Part shown: positions 17,999 through 26,845 of the stretch, one piece after another
Position numbering within the stretch: the stretch's first letter is position 1
Layout: every line of letters starts with the position of its first letter
Assembly: GCA_026129905.1 (NCBI GenBank)
Contig: JAHCHE010000036.1
Span: 1 to 64,000, forward strand
Direction: 5' to 3'
Length of the DNA: 64,000 nt
Source: Bryobacteraceae bacterium
Lineage (GTDB): Bacteria; Acidobacteriota; Terriglobia; Bryobacterales; Bryobacteraceae
Made by a program: the position numbers and the translations under genes
The notes under the pieces: generated by a model
The model's input: only the letters and a program-made list of their open reading frames with translations
Told to the model about the DNA's origin: nothing
Database searches by the model: none

Positions 17999-18805
17999 AT
18001 GGAGGAACTCTTTCGTTCCGCGCACCCCGTTGTTCAGGCGCTGCTGGCCACCTGCTTCACTTGGTTTCTGACCGCGTGCGGCGCGGGAATCGTCCTGGTC
18101 ACGCGGGAGTTCCGGAAACAGCTTCTCGACTGGATGAACGGCTTCGCGGCCGGGGTGATGATCGCGGCCAGCTTCTGGTCTCTGCTCGCGCCCGCCATCG
18201 AGATGTCGGAGGGCAAGGCGCTGCCCTCCTGGTTGCCGCCGGCGGTCGGCTTTATTCTGGGCGGATTCGCGCTCTGGGGCGCCGATCGCATCCTTCCGCA
18301 CCTGCATCCGGGGCTTGCGGCCGCGGAGGGCCTCCCGACGAACTGGCGCCGCAGCATCTTGCTGGTGCTGGCCATCACGCTGCATAACATCCCGGAAGGC
18401 CTCGCGGTGGGAGTAGCGTTCGGCGCCGCGGCGACTGGCGTCGAACCGGCTCATTTGTCGGGCGCGATCGCGCTGGCGATCGGCATCGGTCTTCAGAACT
18501 TCCCCGAGGGCCTCGCGGTGGCGATGCCGCTGCGTAGAGAAGGCGTGTCCCGCTGGAAGAGCTTCTGGTACGGCCAGTTGTCCGGCGCGGTGGAGCCGGT
18601 TGCCGGCGTGCTCGGCGCGGCGGCCGTGCTGGTGGCGCAACCTATCCTCCCTTATGCGCTGAGCTTCGCCGCCGGCGCGATGATCTTTGTGGTTATCGAA
18701 GAACTGATCCCCGAATCGCAGCGCGGCGTGAATACCGACGTGGCGACGCTCGGAACGCTGACGGGCTTCACGGTGATGATGGTGCTCGACGTCGCGCTGG
18801 GATAA
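17999..18805 (+). CDS. ZIP-family divalent metal transporter (ZupT-like)
   Basis: Inner-membrane importer of zinc or other divalent cations, 268 residues with about eight helices. The two ZIP metal-site motifs are intact: HNIPEG at 129-134 in helix 4 and QNFPEG at 166-171 in helix 5. It lies 30 bases after the PP2C gene in the same direction and could be co-transcribed. Metal specificity cannot be determined. Confidence 0.88.
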   Translation: MEELFRSAHPVVQALLATCFTWFLTACGAGIVLVTREFRKQLLDWMNGFAAGVMIAASFWSLLAPAIEMSEGKALPSWLPPAVGFILGGFALWGADRILPHLHPGLAAAEGLPTNWRRSILLVLAITLHNIPEGLAVGVAFGAAATGVEPAHLSGAIALAIGIGLQNFPEGLAVAMPLRREGVSRWKSFWYGQLSGAVEPVAGVLGAAAVLVAQPILPYALSFAAGAMIFVVIEELIPESQRGVNTDVATLGTLTGFTVMMVLDVALG

Positions 18806-18816
18806 TCGCGGGCGGA

Positions 18817-19746
18817 TCAGCCCAGTCCCGCCGAAGCCAGCCAGCCGCGCAGCCGCTCGAGGTCGGCTTTCATCGCCGCGAAGACCTGCTCTTTCGGGAT
18901 CTTGATCGTCCGTTGGCCGGTGTCTGCGCCTCCGAGCGGATACTCGTAGTGAACCTGCACCGGTCCGGCGAACACGGTCGCCGCCAGCATCTGGAAGAAC
19001 TGCGGAAAGTCGACCATACCTTCGGCAAGCGGAATCCACTGCGGCCGCCAGCGGCCCTTTTCGTCCTTCTTCCAGAGAAAGTCCTTCACCGCGATTCCGC
19101 GGAGATGCTTCTCGCTTACGCGAAAGCTGTTGATCCAGCCGCCGAAGCCGCCTTCCACCATGGCATGCGCGGTGTCGTAGTTGACGCCCAGGGCGTCAGG
19201 GTCGAAACTCTTGAGCACCAGGTAGAGGTCCCAGATCGACGCTCCCACCTGGCCGATTCCCGAGTGCGTGTGGTACATGGCGCAGACCCCGAATTCGCGG
19301 TTCAGCTTCTCCAGAGCGGCGACCCTGGGCTTCAGCGCTTCCAGTTGGGCGACGATCGGCTGCCGCGCATCGTAGGTAAAGCCGCCCCAGCGGTAGTATC
19401 GGATGCCGAGATCGGCGAGGGTTTTCACCACCGTTCGGGCGTGCGGCGTATCGGCGTCCACGATCCCGCTGGTGACCATGGGCGTCTCCAGCCCCTGAGC
19501 CCGGATGATCTTCACCAGCGGCGGCAGATCGGCTTCAACCCGCTCCGGTTCGACATGCCCGCCCTTGCGCACCGTCAAGTCCACGCCGTCGAAGCCGATT
19601 CCGGCGGCGGCCTCTGCCAGGGCTTTGCCCTCCAGGAACTGGAGGTGCTTGGAGAAGACGGAGACCTTCAGCTTGCGAGGTGCGGGCGAAGCGCTGGCGG
19701 CCCCCGCCGCCACGCCCGCAGCCAGAACGAATTCGCGACGCTTCAT
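18817..19746 (-). CDS. Exported TIM-barrel sugar-phosphate isomerase/epimerase-like protein
   Basis: Protein of 309 residues. A short Tat-like leader (MKRREFVLAAGVAAGAASA) precedes a xylose-isomerase-like TIM barrel: GFDGVDLTVRKGG, YHTHSG, VNYDTAHAM and the DFLWKKD segment, with His, Asp and Glu positions suiting a divalent metal centre. The ATG at 19746 is preferred since it begins the RR leader and has TATTCT seven bases upstream. It is convergent with the ZIP gene (11 bases between stops) and stands alone. It is distinct in sequence from the TIM-barrel protein at 9.2 kb. Confidence 0.8.
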   Translation of the reverse strand: MKRREFVLAAGVAAGAASASPAPRKLKVSVFSKHLQFLEGKALAEAAAGIGFDGVDLTVRKGGHVEPERVEADLPPLVKIIRAQGLETPMVTSGIVDADTPHARTVVKTLADLGIRYYRWGGFTYDARQPIVAQLEALKPRVAALEKLNREFGVCAMYHTHSGIGQVGASIWDLYLVLKSFDPDALGVNYDTAHAMVEGGFGGWINSFRVSEKHLRGIAVKDFLWKKDEKGRWRPQWIPLAEGMVDFPQFFQMLAATVFAGPVQVHYEYPLGGADTGQRTIKIPKEQVFAAMKADLERLRGWLASAGLG

Positions 19747-19753
19747 TCCGCCC

Positions 19754-19759
19754 AGAATA
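19754..19759 (-). promoter_or_regulatory. Candidate -10 element for the TIM-barrel gene
   Basis: TATTCT on the minus strand ends seven bases before the ATG at 19746. No clear -35 is seen. It implies a transcript with essentially no leader. Confidence 0.35.
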
Positions 19760-19856
19760 GCAGCTCCCGCCAAGTGGACAGACGGACCCTTGAAAGGCCG
19801 GATCCCCGCGTGACGCCGTTGACATCGAACTCGCCGTTTGACATCATATCATCAAG

Positions 19857-20120
19857 ATGCGAACGACGCTCAACATCGATGATGATGTCTATGAGCTGGC
19901 CAGAAGTCTAGCTGACGGTCAAAGCATCTCGCTTGGAGAAGCCGTCTCGTACCTGGCCCGGCGAGGCGCATTCGCGCCGCCGGACGTCGTCGTGGAGGAT
20001 GGCTTTCCGATGTTCCGCGTCGACCCTGGAGCGCCGCCGTTTGGGCCGGAGGATATCGACGCCGCGCAGGATGGGGAAGATCGGGACTGGGCACCACAGT
20101 TCCCGACCCCACGAAGGTGA
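19857..20120 (+). CDS. VapB-type ribbon-helix-helix antitoxin
   Basis: Antitoxin of 87 residues. The N-terminus RTTLNIDDDVYELARSLA is a ribbon-helix-helix DNA-binding motif, and the acidic, disordered C-terminal half is expected to wrap the cognate PIN toxin. Such proteins also repress their own promoter. TTGACA at 19819-19824 and overlapping TATCAT-like sequences just before the ATG are candidate promoter/operator elements. The partner vapC begins 5 bases downstream but is frameshifted. Confidence 0.82.
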   Translation: MRTTLNIDDDVYELARSLADGQSISLGEAVSYLARRGAFAPPDVVVEDGFPMFRVDPGAPPFGPEDIDAAQDGEDRDWAPQFPTPRR

Positions 20121-20124
20121 AGCA

Positions 20125-20570
20125 GTGGCGGTGGCACTGCTGGACGTGAACGTTTTGCTGGCGCTGGCTTGGCCTCATCATGTGCATCACCGGGCGGCCC
20201 GCGAGTGGTTCGCTGCACACCGGTCGCAGGGCTGGGCTACCTGCCCCTTCACCCAGGCGGCGTTCGTGCGCCTCAGCAGCCAGCCGGCAGCCGTGAAGGT
20301 GGCGGTGACGGTGCAGGATGCGATGCGGACGCTGGAAACCGCCGTAGCGGCAGCCGAACACGTTTTCTGGCCCAACGAGCACGGAATCCCGGAGATCCTC
20401 CCCGAGATCCGGGCTCGCCTGTGGGATACCGCCAACTCACCGATGCCTTGCTGCTGGATCTGGCCATCCGCAAGGCAGGGAAACTGACCACGTTCGATCG
20501 CCGCGTCGAGAAGCTGCTGGGGGCGGATTCCCCGCACCGGCAGGCGCTCGAATTCCTTCCGGTGCGATAG
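20125..20570 (+). pseudogene. VapC-type PIN-domain toxin, frameshifted
   Basis: PIN-domain endoribonuclease split over two frames. The first frame, from GTG 20125, gives VAVALLDVNVLLALAWP (catalytic Asp in LLDVNVLL), then HHRAAREWF and WATCPFTQAAFVRL. The homologous C-terminus (GYRQLTDALLLDLAIRKAG, TFDRRVEKL) sits in another frame. The break is near 20416-20422, where one base appears lost: CTG-TGG-GAT instead of CTN-GTG-GGA. The total of 446 bases is one short of a multiple of three, as a single deletion predicts. The truncated product lacks the conserved TDAxLLxLA and TFDRR acidic residues and should be inactive. A sequencing error is the alternative. Confidence 0.8.
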
Positions 20571-20589
20571 CGGGGGGAGCCGCCAGGCG

Positions 20590-21324
20590 TCAGCGCTGGC
20601 TCAAGCCGCCGTCCACCGCCAGCACCTGGCCCGTGACGAAGTTCGTGGCGCTGAGAAAGTAGATCACCGCGCCGGCGATCTCTTCCGCCGTGCCCGGGCG
20701 TCGGGCCGGCGTGGCCTTCACCATCGGGGCGCTACGCTCATCCAGCGGACCGAACGGGATGACGCCCGGCGCGACGGAATTGACACTGATGTCGGGGGCG
20801 AACGCCTTGGCGAGCGCGCGGGTGAGCATGATGACGCCCGCCTTGGAGGCGCAATAATGGGCGTGCATCGCCCACGGGCGCAGGCCGCCGAGGGAGCTGA
20901 TATTGACGATCCGTCCGCCGCCGGAGCGCTTCATCAACCGGGCTGCCTGCTGGCAGCAGAAGAAGACCGCTTTGAGGTTCACGCTGTGGATGTAGTCCCA
21001 GTCGGCTTCGGTGATGGCGAGCGGATCGAAGGCAGTGAAGCGGGCGGCGTTGTTCACCAACCCGTCGAGGCGGCCAAAGCGGCCGGCGACCTCGGTGAAC
21101 AGGCGCTCGATTTCGGCGACGCTTTCGAGGTCGGCCTGAAACAGGGGCGCGCCGCCGCAATCGCCGGCCGTCGCCCGCGCTTCTTGTTCGGAAACCAGGT
21201 AGTGGATGGCCACTTGGGCGCCCCGGCGCGCCAGTTCAATCGCGATTCCGCGGCCAATGCGCTTAGCGGCGCCGGTGACCAGCACCACCTTGCCGGCCAG
21301 TGGATCAGATGTCGGGCTCGCCAT
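20590..21324 (-). CDS. Short-chain dehydrogenase/reductase
   Basis: Classical SDR of 244 residues. The Rossmann motif VLVTGAAKRIGRGIA is near residue 14, NNAA near 91, catalytic Ser in IVNISSLGG and the YCASK pair (YxxxK) near residue 155. The arrangement of ADLES after the nucleotide-binding region resembles FabG/pteridine-reductase-like members. Its 3' neighbour is the vapC remnant. Its start overlaps the stop of the upstream MFS gene by 20 bases, implying an operon. The substrate is unknown. Confidence 0.85.
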   Translation of the reverse strand: MASPTSDPLAGKVVLVTGAAKRIGRGIAIELARRGAQVAIHYLVSEQEARATAGDCGGAPLFQADLESVAEIERLFTEVAGRFGRLDGLVNNAARFTAFDPLAITEADWDYIHSVNLKAVFFCCQQAARLMKRSGGGRIVNISSLGGLRPWAMHAHYCASKAGVIMLTRALAKAFAPDISVNSVAPGVIPFGPLDERSAPMVKATPARRPGTAEEIAGAVIYFLSATNFVTGQVLAVDGGLSQR

Positions 21325-22597
21325 GGACTTCCACCTCTTCTCTTTCGACGCCGAGCTTTGCCGGCTCTTTCAGGCGTCCTTTCCAGTCCGCCGCCATCCA
21401 GATGATGAACGTGGAGCAGCTCAGTATGCCGGCCGCGGTCCCGATGGTGCGCGGATGCCAGTGGCCGGAGACGTAGCCGGCCGCCGCCATCGACAACATC
21501 ATCACCCCCCAGACGAGGGACTCGACCGTGGCGAAGACGCGGCCGCGGTAGACGTCCGGAACCGTGCGGAGCATGAGCGTAGTATTCAGCACGCCGGCGA
21601 CGCCCATGCCGAAACGGGATAGGGCGATGAAGACAAGCACCAGCCAGAACGGGCGCGCCTGGCTGAAAGCGATGTACGCCACTCCGTGGATGACGAAGCA
21701 GATGGTGATGAAACGCTTGTAGCCCTTGAAGTCGAGCTTCGCTCCCGACCAGTTGGCGACTCCGCCGCCGATCAGCAGGCCGACTCCCGCAAAACCCCAG
21801 ATGGTACCCATGCCTGCCGGGCCATATGGGTAGACGACCTCGCCGAACAGGGTAAACAGGATCTGGGCGGCCCCGCCGCCGCTGGCCCAGCCGATGTGAA
21901 CCAGCGCGAACGCCCACAGCAGCGGAACGGAACGCATGTAGCGGAGTCCTTCGACGTACTCATGCCACGGCCGCAGCACGCGGTCCTCGGCGAGCGCGGT
22001 GCGTTCCGGCCGGAAGCCTTTCCGCTTCCGCAAGCGGGCGATGCAGGCGGCGGAGAAGAGAAACGACATGGCATTAAACAGGAAAGCGCCCTGATAGCCG
22101 AACTGCATCGCGCTCGCGCCGCCGAGCATGGCGCCGACGGTGAGCGCGGTCCACTGAGTCGTTTTCGTGAGCGAGTTCGCGGTGTGGAGTTCGTCGCTGG
22201 TGGTGATGGCGGGAAGGATGGCGGACCGGCCGCTGGTGAAGAACGGCGACGCGAACATCAGCAGCGCGCTGAGGATGAACAGCCACGCGGTCTGTTCGGG
22301 CCGGACGGCGAAGACGAAGCAGAACGCCACCACCGCGCGCATCAGGTCGCTCGCGATCATGAGTTGCTTGCGGTCCATGCGGTCGAGCAGCACGCCCGCC
22401 AGAGGCCCCGCCATCACGGCGGGAATGGCGCGGGCGATCATCAGGCCGCTGACAACGAGACCGGAATTGGTGTTATTTAAAGCCAGGCTGAAAACGGCGA
22501 TGGTGTTGAAGTGGTCGCCGATCTCGCTGACGATCTGACCGAGCCAGGTGTAGCGGTAGTTGCGGTTCTGCCTCAAAAGTTGGACAAAGCCGGCCAT
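21305..22597 (-). CDS. MFS transporter (EntS/MFS_3-like exporter)
   Basis: Inner-membrane major facilitator of 430 residues with 10-12 helices. The N-terminal QNRNYRYTWLGQIVSEIGDHF and LLDRMDRKQLM segments and the loop with TTSDELHTANSLTKTT are typical of the EntS/MFS_3 exporter group. It sits between the racemase-like gene upstream and the SDR gene downstream, all on the minus strand. The cargo is not predictable. Confidence 0.82.
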   Translation of the reverse strand: MAGFVQLLRQNRNYRYTWLGQIVSEIGDHFNTIAVFSLALNNTNSGLVVSGLMIARAIPAVMAGPLAGVLLDRMDRKQLMIASDLMRAVVAFCFVFAVRPEQTAWLFILSALLMFASPFFTSGRSAILPAITTSDELHTANSLTKTTQWTALTVGAMLGGASAMQFGYQGAFLFNAMSFLFSAACIARLRKRKGFRPERTALAEDRVLRPWHEYVEGLRYMRSVPLLWAFALVHIGWASGGGAAQILFTLFGEVVYPYGPAGMGTIWGFAGVGLLIGGGVANWSGAKLDFKGYKRFITICFVIHGVAYIAFSQARPFWLVLVFIALSRFGMGVAGVLNTTLMLRTVPDVYRGRVFATVESLVWGVMMLSMAAAGYVSGHWHPRTIGTAAGILSCSTFIIWMAADWKGRLKEPAKLGVEREEVEVHGEPDI

Positions 22598-22606
22598 GAG
22601 CCGCGG

Positions 22607-23722
22607 TCAACGCACCGTTTCCCGCCGGACCGTGATCGAGTCGAGAAAGCCGGCGTCCAGTTCGTAGCCGAAGCCGGGCTCGTCGCGGACCTGAATGGCC
22701 CCGCGCGGCGTCACTTCCACCGGAGGCTGGATGATGTCGCGCTTCCAGTACCGCTTGCTGGCCGAGACGTCGCCCGGCAGGACGAAGTTGGGCAGGGTGG
22801 ATAAGGCGATGTTGTGCGCCCGGCCGATGCCCGCCTCGAGCATGCCGCCGCACCAGACGGGGATGCCCGCCGCCTGGGCCGCGTCGTGGACGCGTTTGGC
22901 CTCGGCGAATCCGCCCACCCGGCCGAGTTTGATGTTGATGATGCGGCAGGCGCGCAGGCGGATGGCCTGCTCGGCGTGATGCGCCGCGCGGATGCATTCG
23001 TCGAGGCAAATAGGCGTGTCCAGCTTCGCCTGAAGCTGCGCGTGGTCGATGATGTCGTCGTGGGCCAGGGGCTGCTCGATCATCATCAGGTAGAACTCGT
23101 CCAGGCGCCTGAGGTGGTCGGCGTCCTCGAGCGTGTAGGCCGAATTCGCATCCACCATCAGCTTGATGTCCGGGAACGCCTGGCGCGCCTGGCGCACGAC
23201 ATCGACGTCCCAGCCGGGCTTGATCTTGATCTTGATGCGCTGGTATCCGGCCTCGAGTTCCGTTTCGATTTTGGACAGCAGTTGCGGTACGGAATCCTGG
23301 ATGCCGATGGAAACGCCGCAAGGAATCTCCGCGCGGGCGCCGCCGCCGATGCGCCGGTAGAGCGGTTCTCCGCGCAGGCGCGCCTCCAGATCCCAGACGG
23401 CCGCCTCCAGCCCGCCGCGGGCCATGTTGTGTCCGCGGATGTGCGCCGTCAGTCCCGAAACCTCGTCCGCGGAGTCGAGGCCGCGGCCCAGTACGCGCGG
23501 AGCGGCATAGTCCCGGAGGATGAGCCAGGCCGAAGCGGTCCACTCTTCGTTGTAGAAGGGGTTCTCGCCCGCCGTCACTTCGCCCCAACCCGTGACGCCG
23601 TCCGAGACCACTTCCACCAGGATGATGTTGCGCCCGGTGGTGCGGCCGAAGCTGGTCTCGAAGAAATGGACCAGCTCCATGCGGATCTCGCGCAGGGTGA
23701 TTTGTTCGATGGTTATTCCCAT
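22607..23722 (-). CDS. o-Succinylbenzoate synthase / N-succinylamino acid racemase-like enzyme
   Basis: Enolase-superfamily enzyme of 371 residues of the MenC/NSAR type. The catalytic KxK is at Lys164/Lys166 ([11 protein letters not shown]), metal ligands are Asp191 (MVDANS), Glu216 (MIEQP) and Asp241 (CLDE), and the second general base is Lys265 (NIKLGRVGG). These positions match N-acylamino acid racemases closely. The genome context argues against menaquinone synthesis: no other men gene adjoins, but a GNAT acyltransferase overlaps it by 10 bases. Known GNAT-NSAR pairs N-succinylate D-amino acids and racemise them to L forms. That role is inferred here; the required desuccinylase is not in the window. 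Confidence 0.82.
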   Translation of the reverse strand: MGITIEQITLREIRMELVHFFETSFGRTTGRNIILVEVVSDGVTGWGEVTAGENPFYNEEWTASAWLILRDYAAPRVLGRGLDSADEVSGLTAHIRGHNMARGGLEAAVWDLEARLRGEPLYRRIGGGARAEIPCGVSIGIQDSVPQLLSKIETELEAGYQRIKIKIKPGWDVDVVRQARQAFPDIKLMVDANSAYTLEDADHLRRLDEFYLMMIEQPLAHDDIIDHAQLQAKLDTPICLDECIRAAHHAEQAIRLRACRIINIKLGRVGGFAEAKRVHDAAQAAGIPVWCGGMLEAGIGRAHNIALSTLPNFVLPGDVSASKRYWKRDIIQPPVEVTPRGAIQVRDEPGFGYELDAGFLDSITVRRETVR

Positions 23723-24441
23723 GGACTCAGCAGGTAGGTTCCTTTTTCCTCGCTTCGTTCGAAGCCGGTGACGGCGAGGCCGCGCGCAAAGCAGTCGGGA
23801 AACTGCTGGCTCAGCGCTGTCTGAATTTTGAGAGCGCCGGCGACGTCTTCGCGCCGCATCGCCTGGATCGCGGTGGGGACTTCGATCCTCGCGGCGGGAA
23901 GCTCGCGCTGCCGCGGCGCGCCGTCGAGGATGGCGAGCGTGCGGGGGGAATCGAGAATCCACTCGGCGACGCAGCGGTCCGTCGGCATCCCGCCGTGGAG
24001 CTTGCTGGTGGTGACGCCGTACTGGTTGGGCACGTAGCGGCGCACGATGACGCCGAGCCGCTCGATGTTGAGGAAGGCGTTCTTGAGTTCGAGCGGATCG
24101 AACGTCCACTCGATCAGGCCGATGCCGCGGCTCAGCGCGTCCTTCCGCTGTTCGAGTTTCAGGCGCCGGCCCACCCCGTGGTTACGGTAGGCCTCGAGCA
24201 CGCCGAGCATGTGGCTGTGCAGGTACATCGTCCCGTCGCGTTTCAAACCGGGAATGGAGAGGCAGAAGCCAACCATGCGCGAGCCGTCGAACGCGCCGAT
24301 GGCCTGGCCGCCGATCTTCACCGCGAGAAGAAACAGGCGCGACGGCACGATCTCCACGTCCGCGAAGCCCCAGACGCTGCGCTGGATCTCGACCGCGGTC
24401 TCCACTTCCTGGACGGCGGTGAGGACACGATATTGGATCAC
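23713..24441 (-). CDS. GNAT acyltransferase (COG3375-like) paired with the racemase
   Basis: Acyltransferase of 242 residues. The acetyl-CoA site is recognisable in [21 protein letters not shown], and [22 protein letters not shown] is characteristic of the COG3375 group that neighbours N-acylamino acid racemases. The GTG at 24441 is chosen because it overlaps the mazG stop as GTGA; an upstream TTG would place the AGGAGG inside the coding region. It probably transfers an acyl group (succinyl in known cases) to amino acids for the overlapping racemase. Confidence 0.75.
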   Translation of the reverse strand: MIQYRVLTAVQEVETAVEIQRSVWGFADVEIVPSRLFLLAVKIGGQAIGAFDGSRMVGFCLSIPGLKRDGTMYLHSHMLGVLEAYRNHGVGRRLKLEQRKDALSRGIGLIEWTFDPLELKNAFLNIERLGVIVRRYVPNQYGVTTSKLHGGMPTDRCVAEWILDSPRTLAILDGAPRQRELPAARIEVPTAIQAMRREDVAGALKIQTALSQQFPDCFARGLAVTGFERSEEKGTYLLSPWE

Positions 24442-25235
24442 AGGCGCTGTTTTGCCTCCTGCCAAAGCGTTTCCATTTCTTCGAGCGTGGCGCCGGGCAG
24501 CGGCTTGCCGGTTTCGGCCAGGGCGCGCTCGACATAGGAGAAGCGGCGGCGGAACTTGGCGTTGGCTTTGCGGAGCGCCTGTTCGGGATCCAGCTTCATG
24601 CGGCGGGCGATGTTGACGACGACGAATAGAATATCGCCGATTTCGTCTTCTGCCGCCTGCGGGGATTCGGCCTGCGCCAGCTCGTTCAGCTCCTCGTGCA
24701 GCTTTTCGACGATCTGGGCCATGTTTTCCCAGTCAAAGCCGACCGCGGCCACGCGCGACGATATCTGCTGCGCCTCGGCGAGGGCGGGCTGGGCGCGTGA
24801 AATGCCGGCCAATAACGGCGCGTCGGCGCGGCCTTTTTCGTTCTTTTCCGCCGATTTGATTTCATCCCAGCGCTGCCGGACCTGTTCGGCGGTCCGGGCG
24901 TCGCCGTCGCCGAAGACGTGAGGGTGCCGGCGGACCAGCTTGTTGTTGATCGCGTCGAGCGAGTCCTCGATGCGGAACAGGTTCCGCTCGGCGGCCATTT
25001 GCGCGAAGAAAACCGATTGCAGCAGCAGGTCCCCCAGCTCGTCCGCCAGCGCGGGCCAGTCGCGCGCGTCGATCGAGTCCATCACCTCGTAGGTCTCTTC
25101 CAGCAGGTACGGCTTGATGGTGTCGAAATCCTGCTCGCGGTCCCAGGGGCAGCCGTCCGGCGCCCGCAGACGGGCCATGATCTCGACCAGACGTTGAAAC
25201 CGTTCGCCGGCGGTGGAGGCGGACTTGTTGCTCAT
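24438..25235 (-). CDS. mazG: Nucleoside triphosphate pyrophosphohydrolase
   Basis: All-alpha NTP pyrophosphatase of 265 residues with two MazG repeats: PDGCPWDREQDFDTIKPYLLEETYE in the first and the EELNEL / DEIGDILFVVVNIAR segment in the second. EExxE and ExxD metal-binding motifs are present in both halves. It hydrolyses non-canonical or excess dNTPs to monophosphates and may lower ppGpp. It overlaps the GNAT gene by four bases, though the functions look unrelated. Confidence 0.92.
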   Translation of the reverse strand: MSNKSASTAGERFQRLVEIMARLRAPDGCPWDREQDFDTIKPYLLEETYEVMDSIDARDWPALADELGDLLLQSVFFAQMAAERNLFRIEDSLDAINNKLVRRHPHVFGDGDARTAEQVRQRWDEIKSAEKNEKGRADAPLLAGISRAQPALAEAQQISSRVAAVGFDWENMAQIVEKLHEELNELAQAESPQAAEDEIGDILFVVVNIARRMKLDPEQALRKANAKFRRRFSYVERALAETGKPLPGATLEEMETLWQEAKQRL

Positions 25236-25299
25236 CGATAAGGCGGCGTCTCAACCCAGGATAGCAGCAGGGTAGAGGCGCGAACATCCTGCAAGGGCT

Positions 25300-25752
25300 T
25301 CACTCCAGGGTCTTGCGCATGTGAATGCCGGCTTCGCCGTCGGGGTAGTAGCGGCGGACGGCGCGCCGCTTCACGAACCCGTTCCGGGCATAGAACGCGA
25401 TGGCGGGCACGCTGGAGACGCGCACCATCAAGTCGAAATCCCTCACGCCGGAGCGGCGCAACGCGCGAATGGTGCGGTCGAGCAACGCCTGGGCCACGCC
25501 CGCCCGGCGGTGCGGCGGCGCGACAGCGATGGAAATCAGCTCGGCGCGGCTGCCGTGGGCGCAGGTGATGCTGTAGCCGGCCACCTCCCCGCCGCGGCGG
25601 GCAACCAGAAACAGCTCGGGGCATCGGGCCTGATACTGGCGGAACAGCGCTTCGGGATACGGGTCCTCGGGAAACGAAAGCGTCTCGATTTCAAGAATGC
25701 GCGGCATCAATCCGGCGTGGAAACGGGAGATGCGAATGGCGGCGGCTTTCAT
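25300..25752 (-). CDS. RimI-like GNAT N-acetyltransferase
   Basis: N-acetyltransferase of 150 residues. EIETLSFPEDPYPE resembles the RimI N-terminal helix, and VAPPHRRAGVAQALLDRTIR is the acetyl-CoA loop, followed by a helix-strand with AIAFYARNGF. RimI acetylates the N-terminal alanine of ribosomal protein S18, but many look-alikes have other substrates, so the assignment stops at RimI-like. It is transcribed toward mazG with a 64-base gap. Confidence 0.75.
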   Translation of the reverse strand: MKAAAIRISRFHAGLMPRILEIETLSFPEDPYPEALFRQYQARCPELFLVARRGGEVAGYSITCAHGSRAELISIAVAPPHRRAGVAQALLDRTIRALRRSGVRDFDLMVRVSSVPAIAFYARNGFVKRRAVRRYYPDGEAGIHMRKTLE

Positions 25753-25810
25753 TGAGACCGGGTATCGCTACGTTCGATGTTCGCAGAACGGTTGACGGTG
25801 AAATAATTCT

Positions 25811-25838
25811 TTGCGCGCGGCCAAGGCCGGTGTAAGCT
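25811..25838 (+). promoter_or_regulatory. Candidate promoter of the Gfo/Idh-glycosyltransferase pair
   Basis: TTGCGC (25811-25816) is followed after 16 bases by TAAGCT (25833-25838), five bases before the GTG at 25844. Transcription would begin at about the start codon. Confidence 0.35.
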
Positions 25839-25843
25839 GTAAC

Positions 25844-26845
25844 GTGATAGACAAACCGCTCCGCGGCGGCATCTGCGGCTGTGGATTTTTCGGGCGGATC
25901 CAGTTGGACGCCTGGAATCGGATGCCCGAAGCGGAGATCGTCGCGGCGTGCGACCCGGACCTACAGCGGGCCAGAGCGGCCGCGCCGTCGGCTTACTCCT
26001 CGGCCGAAGAGATGCTGGAAAACGAAGAACTGGATTTCCTCGATATCGCCACCCGGCCCGATTCGCATCTGCCGCTGGCGCGGCTGGCGGCGGCGCGCAA
26101 GCTGCCGGCAATTTGCCAGAAGCCGATGGCGCCGAACTGGGCGGACGCCCTCACGATGGTGGAAACGGCGGAGCGAGCCGGCGCGCGGCTGATGATTCAC
26201 GAGAACTGGCGCTGGCAGCCGTGGTACCGCGAAGCGCAGCGGCGAATCGCGCGAGGCGATATCGGCCGTCCGGTGAGCTATTCGTTCCGGGTACGGCAGC
26301 GGGACGGCCTTGGCCCGGCGCCATATCCGCGGCAGCCCTATTTCTCGCAGATGCCTCGGCTGCTGATCTACGAAACGCTGGTCCACCAGATCGACACAGC
26401 GCGGTTCCTGTTCGGCGAACTGGACTCCGTGTTCGCGCAGGCCCGGCGGGTGAACCCGGCGATTCAGGGCGAGGACCAGGCGGCGCTCGTGCTCACCCAT
26501 CTCTCCGGTGTGATCGGAACGATCGACGCCCATCGCTTCGCTGAGCCGGTTCCCGCGGGTCCGGCGATGGGAGACGCGATTTTCGACGGCGACGAAGCCT
26601 CGCTCACCGTCAAGGCGGACGGCGAGATCTTTGCAGGGGACCGCAGAGTCTGGTCGCCGCCGCAGGAAACCGGTTATAAAGGCGACAGCGTCCTTGCGAC
26701 GCAACGCCACTTCATCGAACGGGTCCGGAGCGGCGAAGCGTTCGAGAGCGAGGGGCGCGAATATCTGAAGACGTTCGACGCCGTGGAATCGGCGTACGAG
26801 AGTGTTGCCCAACGGGCCACTATATTCATACGGAGGACCAGGTAA
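25844..26845 (+). CDS. Gfo/Idh/MocA family oxidoreductase (cytoplasmic)
   Basis: Sugar-type oxidoreductase of 333 residues. The Rossmann motif GICGCGFFGRIQ starts at about residue 8, DPD follows as the nucleotide-binding acid, and CQKPMAPNWADA replaces the usual EKP while keeping the lysine. It has no signal peptide, unlike the Gfo/Idh protein at 7.9 kb. The GTG start is uncertain; it is supported by the -10-like TAAGCT just upstream and by the lack of an alternative near the Rossmann motif. Its stop overlaps the probable start of the glycosyltransferase gene by one base, so they form an operon. Confidence 0.8.
   Translation: MIDKPLRGGICGCGFFGRIQLDAWNRMPEAEIVAACDPDLQRARAAAPSAYSSAEEMLENEELDFLDIATRPDSHLPLARLAAARKLPAICQKPMAPNWADALTMVETAERAGARLMIHENWRWQPWYREAQRRIARGDIGRPVSYSFRVRQRDGLGPAPYPRQPYFSQMPRLLIYETLVHQIDTARFLFGELDSVFAQARRVNPAIQGEDQAALVLTHLSGVIGTIDAHRFAEPVPAGPAMGDAIFDGDEASLTVKADGEIFAGDRRVWSPPQETGYKGDSVLATQRHFIERVRSGEAFESEGREYLKTFDAVESAYESVAQRATIFIRRTR

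Noticed and set aside
16151-19039. A 962-codon open frame on the minus strand
   Set aside because: It is antisense to the PP2C and ZIP genes, whose motifs are unambiguous. It arises from high GC content and has no recognisable domain.
19819-19852. A firm vapB promoter
   Set aside because: TTGACA occurs twice (19819, 19838) but neither has a properly spaced, good -10; only mentioned with the antitoxin.
22607-23722. Naming the MenC-fold gene as menC
   Set aside because: The residues fit both o-succinylbenzoate synthase and N-acylamino acid racemase, and context with a GNAT gene favours the latter, so no symbol is given.
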